24,790 nt of DNA from NCBI GenBank assembly GCA_008000375.1, contig SMOI01000014.1, positions 167,994-192,783 of the forward strand, read 5' to 3'. Position 1 is the first letter of the stretch. The number at the start of each line of letters is the position of its first letter. Under the pieces are notes generated by a model that worked only from the letters and a program-made list of their open reading frames with translations, was not told the DNA's origin and made no database searches. Shown here piece by piece: positions 17,660 to 24,790 of the stretch. Made by a program: the position numbers and the translations under genes. Source of the DNA: Poteriospumella lacustris. Taxonomy: Eukaryota > Sar > Chrysophyceae > Chromulinales > Dinobryaceae.

Positions 17660-19012
17660 CACGACTACTACGAAAAAGTAAACAGGGAAAACCAAAACCA
17701 AACCACAGCCAAACGATGTAAAATGAAAGAAAAGAACGCCAACTGCTGGATGATGAAACCTGTAACAGCATGGCGTCCTTCTTGTGATGTGACGCAACCT
17801 CTGGACCTTCACCGATTGACCGATAGACAAAGCGCATTACCAATGTCAAAAAGGACGCGGACAGCAAACATCCGCATCCCACAGAGGATTGACCTTCGTA
17901 CAGCTTTTGAGACTCTGCGCGACACAGCAGGCATCAGAGGGGTGGGTGGGGTAGACACGCACGTGTAACACAAGGAAGAACTGCGGACAAGAGTAACAGG
18001 GCACGTTCTATTCCAAAGCTCCTCCCCCCTGGAACAACGATAGCATGACGATGGGAGAGAGAGACGACGACGTGGGAAAGAGGGGAGGGGGCAATATATG
18101 TGCTGTGATGCAGCAATCACAACATGGCATCAACCACAATCCCATTAAAAACACATGGGGTCGCAAGGAGATTTGGGCAACGCTGGGAGGTGCGAGTAAG
18201 TTTGGGGGACGGAATGAGAGCGATGAAAAAGAAACCAGACGAGAATGGCCTTCCGTGAGTCGTGACACTCCAAAGGATGACCCACACAACCCACACAACT
18301 AAACATGCTAAAGGGCAAACTTCAGACCAAAGCAATCAATGCTGAACAGTAAAGCAAACACAACAGAAACAACAAGCACGAGCAATGGCGAATGGTCCGA
18401 CCCAGCGAAGGAGAGAACAGTCACACACTCTGGGCACAGACAGATCGTCCAAATAACCAATACATGAGAAGAGAGACACATGTGTCTTCTCAATATGCTA
18501 CTGCGTGGGACCCAAAACCAGTGATGAACTGACGGACTGGCTGGCTGATTAACTATTCATGCGGCGTCAGAAACATCGCATGACTCACAGGAGGGCCCAA
18601 GGAAGACCACCTGGAAGTGAAAAAGGGGCAACGTCAAAAAATTGGGAGGCACAAACGAACACCAACCCGTTGAAAAACGGTTCCGGGATGATTTGTGGGA
18701 TGACACTCGGTCAGTATCAAGCTACTCTTCCCGTAGCAGCAAACTGTAAGCGACCGAGCACAGGCAATCAATGAGCAGCTTAATATTGTCAGGAATGTGA
18801 ACGACACCGACACCGATACCGCCCCGCGTGGAACAGAGGTAAAGAGAAACCAACAGAATAGAAAATCAAAAGAAGCAAAGGGGATGATGAGGGTTGAGTA
18901 GCGGGCGGAATGAGCAGACCTCAACATGCGAAAGATCGGGAGATACAGTGCGGAGCGTTCGTGTGAATAGGGAAGCGTGAAAGCGCGAGGATTGGTGACA
19001 ACAACCTTCGTG

Positions 19013-20833
19013 TTACTTGCGATAGAATGTCGGTGCAGATGGTTGGCCAAAGCGTTGTGCAGACGACGCCAGTGCAGGATCCAGGTGATATGGGGCACGG
19101 GAATGACTGGAATGCTGCGCAAACATCAACTCGTATTCTTGAGGATCATCTGAGACCAACTTGTGGTGGCTACTGGACAAGGACGACGAATCGGAAAAGG
19201 AGGATGAGTGAGAAGCTGCAGTGACTGTTCCAGGGCGAGGGGATGCACCCACCAGTGGACGAGGCGAGGAAAAGGAAGATGGCCGATGGAGATCATGCAA
19301 ACTGCCACTTGGATGACGATGTAAACTGCGTGCGGCTTCAAAGGAAGCCAATTCAGCCGCATGCGCAGGAAGATGCGATTGACGATACGCGAGAATGCGT
19401 TCTTCTTCCGAACGCGACAAAGGTTGGGCCGCCCAAGCCGCATCGGACGAAGAGAAGCTGCTGTTGTATTCTGGAGGATATGAAGGTCTCGCCATACGTT
19501 GGTGTTGAGGCTGTGGAGGAGAAGGCAAATGTTGACGATAACGAGGATCAAAGTCGGGGTTGGGGTAATACTTGTCACCGCGCATCGCACCAGCTTCTAT
19601 TCTGGGATCGGTGCGATCCATATACGTTCTAGGCATAGTCCTATCCACGAACTCTGCTTCATACTGGTCCCGACCGCGAGGGTAAAGAGCCGCAGGTAAT
19701 TCCGCTGGATGCCCAAGGCGACGATAATTGGTGGCACCAGGGATAGAGTCACGTGGATCACCTCTCGTCGGGGGAACCATTCGACCATACTCATCAATTT
19801 CCGGTCGATACGATGGATAGTCTCCATAAGAGTGCTGGGGGATCATTCGCTCCGCAGAGAAACCACTCTGTCGATCGTATGTGTATCGAGTCGACTGCTT
19901 GTGTGCGAAATTGCTTTCAGCAGAATAATCGGCTGTTTCAACTCTACTACGAGGGAGACTGAGGGCTCTCATTTCCTGTTCCACGCGAGCGACTTCAATG
20001 TCATGCAACCGTGACGCATAATAACCGGATGCCAAATGCTGATCCAACATATGAGAGCCACCGCGATAATCAACTTTTCCAAATGCTTCAGGGAAGGAGC
20101 TCATGCGCGCTTCGCCCATGGAACTTGGCGTCTGGTCGGTTTTCTTCTTGTTCTTCTTATTCTTCTGAACTTCCTTCTTCGGTGGACCAAATCGGCATTC
20201 ATAGTTGACTTCGTTCAGAGTGACTGCATTCATATTTGCGACAGCTTCTATTGCGGAGGATGCCTGTGTGAAATACACGAAGGCATATCCCAGAAGGTGC
20301 TTCTCTGGTTCATCTAAAATGGAATGACGTTTCACCACAGCGTCGCCAATTGTTCCAAATTTGCCGAAGACTTCTTGCAAATACTCCTCATTGACTTCCA
20401 AAGTTTCATTCAAAGATGTGAAATTCACTTGAATGTGAGTCCAGGTCAGCGACTCCTGCGAAGGAGGATTACTCAAATGTGTAAAGTTGACCCTGGCGTA
20501 GAATGAATGATATTAGATGAATTGCAACAGGACAATGAATCAAAACACTCACCTCATCTTTCGTCCTTTAAACCTGAATCCATTCAATGCAATCAATGCC
20601 TTTTCCGCCTCCTCACTTGTGGAGAGTTCCACAAAGCCATGCAACAAGCTTTCCTTGTGTCGCCCACGCTTTATCTCAACAAAGACTACAGAGCCATGTT
20701 CAGAGAAGAGCTTGTTAAGATCCGATTCGGTACAGAAAGATGACAAATCCCCAACAAACAACTCCTTCGTTGCTACAACGTTGCCTTCATTTGTCGGCAT
20801 CGTCATCAAGGTTGGCGATGGTATATCAGTCAT
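19013..20833 (-). CDS. RNA-binding protein with two RRM domains and a long disordered tail
   Basis: Two exons on the minus strand, 20833-20553 and 20492-19013, joined across a 60-nt intron (GTGAGT...GCCAG), give 586 aa. RRM1 spans about residues 23-98, with RNP2 LFVGDL and a degenerate RNP1 LLHGFVEL. RRM2 spans about 112-203, with RNP2-like IQVNFTS and a good RNP1 LLGYAFVYF. A Lys-rich stretch (NKKNKKKT) follows, then about 370 residues rich in Ser, Pro, Tyr, Arg and His without domain features. The intron falls at the end of RRM1, after KGRKM. The architecture suggests an mRNA-binding regulator, but I cannot assign it to a named family. The gene-free asymmetric block begins immediately after its stop and could be its 3' UTR. 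It is divergent from the small + candidate and the DIX gene. Confidence 0.85.
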
Positions 20834-21391
20834 TTGCGAGAAATAAGTGTTGAATCTCTACTTGGGCAATCAAAGAATGTCTGATCGATTGGATGCTTGT
20901 CATACGAATATGACCAACTGCTTCCTATGTTTGTTCGATTTGGATGGTCAAATCGCCTCCTGCTGTTTTCACATCTGGCTTGTCAACAACGCAGCGCAGC
21001 AGTGGTAGGGGCAAGGTGCGTCAAAACGGCGGCGACTGGTTAAGAAGGCGACTGGGACAACATGCAGTGCCTTGTATCGCAGTTATGCACTGTTACCTTG
21101 TCGACTCTTTGTACATAGATGGGTGTCGTCGTCGTCGTGTACACCCCAGACGTGCCATCTTCTCACACTCATCGACAGACAGAGGACGCTCATGAAGTGG
21201 GTGGGATAGATACACGAATGAATGCTACGCGTATGATTGTATGATTCTCAATCACAGCGACCAGTTACAGTTGGTCCAAAATTAGTCTTGTCGATTCCAT
21301 CGTGAGGCTAAAATCTTGGTCATCGTTTTTGGTATTCTGAAATACATATTTTTTTCTGAAGCGCGATCGTTTGTTTTGTTGGCTCAGTGAA
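20834..21391. promoter_or_regulatory. Divergent region between the RRM and DIX genes
   Basis: 558 bp that must hold the 5' flanks of both genes, and possibly a small two-exon gene (next entry). It includes a CGT-triplet run near 21126-21138. No clear core promoter element was recognised. Confidence 0.4.
20927..21209 (+). CDS. Possible small two-exon gene with mitochondrial-type N-terminus
   Basis: The ATG at 20927 opens a frame (MFVRFGWSNRLLLFSHL...) with Arg, Ser and hydrophobic residues and no acidic residue in its first 29 codons, like a mitochondrial presequence. A donor-like AAG|GTGCGT at 21016 can join to an acceptor at 21082 (67-nt intron, the usual size here) or 21067 (52 nt). Both keep the frame to the stop at 21207-21209, giving 71 or 76 aa. 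I recognise no family. A competing unspliced frame (20944-21195, 83 aa) overlaps. It may equally be non-coding 5' DNA. Confidence 0.25.
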
Positions 21392-22396
21392 ATGTGGATC
21401 CGGTACTTTGTTCCCGAAGATGGTGACGATGCCTCTCATCCAAACGTTTACCAAACCGACAAAGCGAACACATTGGACGATGTGAAGCATTCCTTTCCAT
21501 TGAGTGGCAATTTTCATTTCCGGTTTTTGAAAGAAATTGAGAAGATGTCGGTGTGGCTTGATATTACCGACAACTCCACACCTCTTCCCACACATCAAGG
21601 AGGATTATTCATAAAGGCATCCAGGCTGAAAGGGGCATCACCATCGTTGGAGCGAAAGTCCACCGATCGCCCTGCAACTGTTGAATCAACGGCCCCAGGT
21701 CCTTCCCTGAATAGATCAACATCTAGTTCTTCATCTGTTCCTCCGCCTGCTCCAGCGCCAACAGCTCGACAACCATCAGAGAAGCTATTGAACTTTGACC
21801 ATCATGAAGAAGATTTTGGATCAGGTAAACTCAGTATTCCTTAGGTAGTAGTCTCGGTAGCTTTGACCACTTGTTTTGCTTGCTTAGCAGCACCTGCTGC
21901 GACATCGCCCGTGCCACCAGCTCCTGCTCCAGCTGCAGCAGAATCCTTATTTGATGATCAAGTTGATTTGCTCGGGATGTCATCCTCCACGCCATCGTCG
22001 GCCTCGCAGGCCCAGAAGGTATGAGACAGAAATTGTGGTTCTTTACTGGACTTATTGTTAAAGATCCTGTTCCTGAAATTGTAGTCGAACTCAAACACCG
22101 ATCTCTTTGGTCTCGATACTTTGCAACCCGTCGCATCGGGTTCACATCCAATGGGTTCTGGCTACTTCCCACCTGGAGGTGCACCACGGCCAAGCGCACC
22201 AATGAATCCAATGGCAGGCAATACCATGGGTGGTATGCCTCGACCGATGGGTGCTCCGATGGGCGGTATGGGCAGCGCCCCACGACCAATGGGTATGAAT
22301 CAACAAGCACAGTATAATCGAGGCCCTGCGGGAATGGGGGGAGGCGGTTATGACCCATTCAGCAGCTTGGGTGGTGTGCAGCAACAAAGGAAATAA
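21392..22396 (+). CDS. DIX-domain protein with adaptor-binding-type motifs
   Basis: Three exons, 21392-21824, 21888-22018 and 22085-22396, with introns of 63 and 66 nt, give 291 aa. Residues 1-78 look like a DIX domain: IRYFVPEDG, then TLDDVKHSF, FHFRFLKEI, VWLDITDNSTPLP and GGLFIKASRL line up with the DIX strands and helix of Dishevelled and Axin (TLxxFKxxL, YxFxFK, DD/DExxLP, GKV). The rest is Ser/Pro-rich and then Met/Gly/Pro-rich and looks disordered. It carries short motifs of the kind bound by clathrin adaptors: EEDFG (end of exon 1), DLLGM (exon 2), DLFGL (exon 3) and DPFSSL near the C-terminus. DIX domains polymerise head to tail to build signalling assemblies; here an endocytic link is inferred. 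The start MWIRYF begins at the domain edge. Intron 1 ends in a tandem TAGCAG acceptor. Confidence 0.75.
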
Positions 22397-22878
22397 TTCC
22401 AAGTTTTGTATCTCCTAATGATTGCCACAAAGTCACATAGGTTTTTTTTGTTGTACTATACTTGAACATTTTGATGGATTACTTCTTTGTGTCACGATCC
22501 GTGCTTGCACTACTAAGAGAAGTTGAAGAGATGGCTTGCATCCAACTTACCGCCATCATCATCATCATGGATCCACGCAAAGGGTAAAAACTGAAACGCC
22601 ACCTTTTCAATTGAGGGGGAATTGACCGCAGGCCGGACAACTGAAAGTTCAACCGGCGTTCGTTTTCCAACTCAACGTGTGTGGTGGAAAACGACTGTCT
22701 AGAGTGGCTTGAATGTACCGAAGATGATCTTGTTGGTACAAAAAGTGACCGTGGTACCGTGGTACATCCCAACGACAACATCCCCAGCAATTAGAAATCA
22801 AAGCAACCTGGAGCTCTCAGTTTGAATTTTACAACTTCGCACAGAATCATATTTCGTTGCCCGCCAACCAAGTAAAAG
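22397..22878. other. Intergenic region between the DIX gene and the nuclear-protein gene
   Basis: It contains the 3' flank of the DIX gene, including a T tract near 22442, a possible small minus-strand gene (next entry), and a tandem CGTGGTAC duplication at about 22750-22765. Confidence 0.4.
22479..22781 (-). CDS. Possible small protein of 100 aa, unrecognised
   Basis: A single frame from the ATG at 22781 to TAA at 22479. The first 35 residues contain Ser, Thr and Arg with no acidic residue (MLSLGCTTVPRSLFVPTRSS), resembling a mitochondrial targeting sequence. The middle (LSGLRSIPPQLKRWRFSFYP) is basic. Five ATG codons in a row (MMMMM) come from a simple repeat. A donor-like GTAAGT follows them, so the C-terminus is uncertain. 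It would sit head to head with the next gene, 97 bp between starts, and converge with the DIX gene, a spacing normal for this genome. There is no homology support. Confidence 0.3.
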   Translation of the reverse strand: MLSLGCTTVPRSLFVPTRSSSVHSSHSRQSFSTTHVELENERRLNFQLSGLRSIPPQLKRWRFSFYPLRGSMMMMMAVSWMQAISSTSLSSASTDRDTKK

Positions 22879-24669
22879 ATGCCACCAAAGCCAAGACCAG
22901 CATTGTCTACTGCGAAAGCGCGTAAGACGTTAGTAGAGAAGCGTATTTTGCGTTCTTTGGAATCCTGGCAAGAGCGTTTGACTGATGTGAAGCGTGTCTT
23001 GAAGCAAGATGACGCTCTTGACTTGAGAGGAAAGAAGCGTCGTTACATGGAGATCATGAACGATCGCCCAAGAAAGCGTTTGAATTTGTTGAGAGTCGCG
23101 CGCTCGGCCTTCGAAGTGGCTGGTATCCACGCCACGTTCAAAGCCATTCCTGAAGATGAGGTGTCTTTTCAAAATGTGGAAGGTGAACCTTTCTGCAACA
23201 GCCGAAATAAGCCTAAGAAGGCCAAGGGAGCGAATGATAGCGACTCTGAAGAAAGCGAGAATGAAAACGACAAAGGTGATGACTCCGAAGAGGATGACGC
23301 CACTGCCGCGCAGGAAGCTGCTGAAGATGGCCGCAAGGCAAAGCGTGCTCGTGTTGAGAAGGCCGATGACCTCACCAGTGACAGCGAGAATGAACACGAC
23401 GATCAACTGCGCCGCGTTGTGCACATGCCCAAGCAATACACCGGTGCAGAGCACGAAGACAGTGCTTTCCTCACTGCGAACATCGACCCCACCTTGACCC
23501 CAGAGGAGCTGCAAGAGCAACAAGCTGCGATCTCGGCGATGGAACGTGAACATGCCGAATTGTTGAGTGATTTGAACCGTTTGATGACGGAAGGGGAAAG
23601 CAACCCTTCGGTGGCTTCGTTGGCTCCGGGTTTGCAGAAGTTGCAAAACTCGTTGCAAACGATGCGTGCTGAACGTCAACGTTTGTTGCAGAAACTGTAC
23701 TACCGTTCGAAGGTGGAGAAGAAATTGAGTGAAACGATTATGGGATTGAAAGTGGAGTTGCATGAGTGCCGTGCGGGTCGTATCGATTGGACCCAGAAGG
23801 AACCTGTCCTCTTCAACAAACCGGTGTTGCCTGCCTTTGAAAGCTATTACCAAGAGCATCCGCTCACGACCCAGCATGTTCGTGACATTGCGCACAGTGT
23901 GTTGGTGGCCGTGAGTCAATGTGTTGGCAGCTATCGCTTGCCGAAGGTGCGTCCCGACAGTAAGGTGAAGGGCAGTCGTCGGGAGCGCTTGTTGTCGAAG
24001 TTGCGTCACGGTTTGACCGACGCCTTGAGCATTTTGGAGCGTGCGGATCCTTCGATGTTTGCCAGTTTGACGCATCGTCTCCACAATGCCGCCGCTGCTG
24101 CGGCCGCCGCCGCGGCCGCGGGTGGCAATGGTTTGGATGGATTGACCTTGCAATCCGCCAACATGGGCCAAGGAGAAGGTGGAATTCTCGGTTTGGCCAC
24201 GGGTGAGCCGCTGAACCTCACCGGTACTTCTACCACCGCGACGGCTATGGACATTGAAGCCAGTGCCAACCCGGCCTCGTTGATGTCCGATCCATTGTCT
24301 CTGGCCGCGCGCACTAGTGCTGCGGCTGCGGCGAATCGTGCCGGTCGTCCTGGTCGTCCTCACAACCCCTTGATGCTTTCGGCCATGGAGGCTGCCACGG
24401 TTGGCTCGGCTACGCTGCCAGCGGCGGAAGCCAGTTTGTTGGTGAGTGATGCGTCGCGTCGTGGTCGTCGCCCTGGCACGACGGCGGGTCGTGGTCGCAG
24501 TGGACGTGAAGGTGGTGTCAATGCCGCCTCGCTCCCGGTACATGGCGACTCGAGCCACTTCTACCCCAACGATCCCATGTTGGCCATGGCCAACGCGGCT
24601 CAACAAGCGCAACGATCCGGTTTCCATATGCACGGTGACGGAGAAGACGATTCGGAAGACGACAACTAA
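22879..24669 (+). CDS. Unrecognised nuclear-type protein with acidic, coiled-coil and AT-hook-like regions
   Basis: An intronless 596-aa frame. Residues 1-115 are basic and helical with likely nuclear localisation signals (RGKKRRY, RPRKR). Residues about 115-165 are acidic (SDSEESENENDKGDDSEEDD), with a second patch near 180. Residues about 205-300 are predicted coiled coil (AISAMEREHAELLSDLNRLM). A Trp/Pro-containing segment near 310-350 and a charged helical block to about 400 look conserved in character. A poly-Ala run lies near 405-415. The C-terminal part has two AT-hook-like patches: AGRPGRPHNP near 488 and GRRPGTTAGRGRSGR near 528. The end is acidic (DGEDDSEDDN). Chromatin or transcription is an inference from composition; I do not recognise the family. 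MPPKPRP at 22879 is the first ATG in frame. Confidence 0.7.
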   Translation: MPPKPRPALSTAKARKTLVEKRILRSLESWQERLTDVKRVLKQDDALDLRGKKRRYMEIMNDRPRKRLNLLRVARSAFEVAGIHATFKAIPEDEVSFQNVEGEPFCNSRNKPKKAKGANDSDSEESENENDKGDDSEEDDATAAQEAAEDGRKAKRARVEKADDLTSDSENEHDDQLRRVVHMPKQYTGAEHEDSAFLTANIDPTLTPEELQEQQAAISAMEREHAELLSDLNRLMTEGESNPSVASLAPGLQKLQNSLQTMRAERQRLLQKLYYRSKVEKKLSETIMGLKVELHECRAGRIDWTQKEPVLFNKPVLPAFESYYQEHPLTTQHVRDIAHSVLVAVSQCVGSYRLPKVRPDSKVKGSRRERLLSKLRHGLTDALSILERADPSMFASLTHRLHNAAAAAAAAAAAGGNGLDGLTLQSANMGQGEGGILGLATGEPLNLTGTSTTATAMDIEASANPASLMSDPLSLAARTSAAAAANRAGRPGRPHNPLMLSAMEAATVGSATLPAAEASLLVSDASRRGRRPGTTAGRGRSGREGGVNAASLPVHGDSSHFYPNDPMLAMANAAQQAQRSGFHMHGDGEDDSEDDN

Positions 24670-24790
24670 AACTGACCGCATCTGACCAGTCGAGGGCATC
24701 ACGTTTCACTGCCCCCTCCCCTCTCACCCAGTCGTCGGGTGGGTGGGTTGTGCCGCGGAACCTCTCGTCTCCTCTTCTCTTTTCTTTTTT
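24670..24790 (+). other. 3' flank of the nuclear-protein gene
   Basis: Pyrimidine-rich and A-poor in the sense direction, ending in a T/C tract at the window edge. It resembles the 3' flank of the BAR/VASt gene. Confidence 0.5.

Larger units (their letters stand above)
14189..19012. other. Gene-free, strand-asymmetric block of 4.8 kb
   Basis: No frame here looks like a real protein; all the longer ones are low-complexity. The first few hundred bases are the ESS2 5' flank. From about 14820 to 18960 the + strand is rich in A, G and C and poor in T: in the 60-base lines starting at 15601, 16681, 17281 and 17401 I count 3, 3, 2 and 3 T. On the minus strand it is a pyrimidine-rich, A-poor sequence, directly downstream of the RRM gene. 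3' flanks of other genes here (6262-6420, 24670-24790) are also pyrimidine-rich in the sense direction, so a very long 3' UTR of the RRM gene is my favoured reading. A long non-coding RNA on either strand is the main alternative. Confidence 0.6.

Noticed and set aside
14189-19012. Transposon or CRISPR array in the gene-free block
   Set aside because: I see no transposase, reverse transcriptase, terminal repeats or target duplications, and no regular repeat-spacer pattern; only short simple repeats.
20944-21195. Unspliced 83-codon frame in the RRM/DIX gap
   Set aside because: It is Arg-rich with a CGT repeat, and less protein-like than the overlapping spliced alternative; neither is secure.
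22930-24702. 590-codon open frame antisense to the nuclear-protein gene
   Set aside because: Its translation is His/Arg/Thr-rich low complexity, while the sense frame has structured, charged blocks and a natural start and stop. The openness follows from codon bias on the sense strand.

Overview
This window is nuclear DNA from a eukaryote with a compact genome. Short spliceosomal introns (60-85 nt, one of 278 nt) with GTRAGT-like donors interrupt several genes. Genes lie 80-550 bp apart on both strands, and the proteins are clearly eukaryotic: snRNP SmG, ribosomal eL24, COMMD9, SDHAF1, ESS2, a BAR/GRAM/VASt lipid-transfer-type protein and a DIX-domain protein. The lineage cannot be fixed from sequence alone. 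COMMD9, a DIX domain and a secreted protein with P-T-x-x-P-T repeats suggest a protist rather than a fungus, animal or plant. A stramenopile is my tentative guess; only the PT repeats point that way.

Layout, left to right. 1-523 (-): N-terminal part of a secreted PT-repeat protein, cut by the window edge. 1000-6261 (+): a 1753-aa tandem-BAR/GRAM/VASt membrane-anchored protein, probably a sterol-transfer protein of membrane contact sites. 6776-7141 (-): SmG in three exons. 7370-10137: a large inverted duplication with two identical, convergent eL24 genes. 10256-11137 (+): COMMD9 in five exons. 11305-11628 (-): SDHAF1 in two exons. 12095-14188 (-): the splicing factor ESS2. 14189-19012: 4.8 kb with no convincing gene and a striking strand asymmetry. 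19013-20833 (-): a two-RRM RNA-binding protein. 21392-22396 (+): a DIX protein with clathrin-adaptor-type motifs. 22879-24669 (+): an unrecognised nuclear-type protein. Two further small genes (20927-21209 + and 22479-22781 -) are possible but uncertain.

The genes do not form a pathway. Recurring themes are RNA processing (SmG, ESS2, the RRM protein) and membrane traffic (BAR/VASt protein, COMMD9, the DIX protein), but this may be chance. Most neighbours are divergent pairs sharing short promoter regions or convergent pairs sharing short 3' regions.

The two strongest observations are these. First, the eL24 inverted duplication has arms identical by eye over 1113 nt (promoter, introns, coding sequence), while the 3' flanks, homologous on the same symmetry axis, have diverged. 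That is the footprint of an older duplication homogenised by gene conversion. Second, in the 14.2-19.0 kb gene-free block the + strand is nearly depleted of T over long stretches. It may be a very long pyrimidine-rich 3' UTR of the RRM gene or a long non-coding RNA. The DIX protein is the most interesting single protein.
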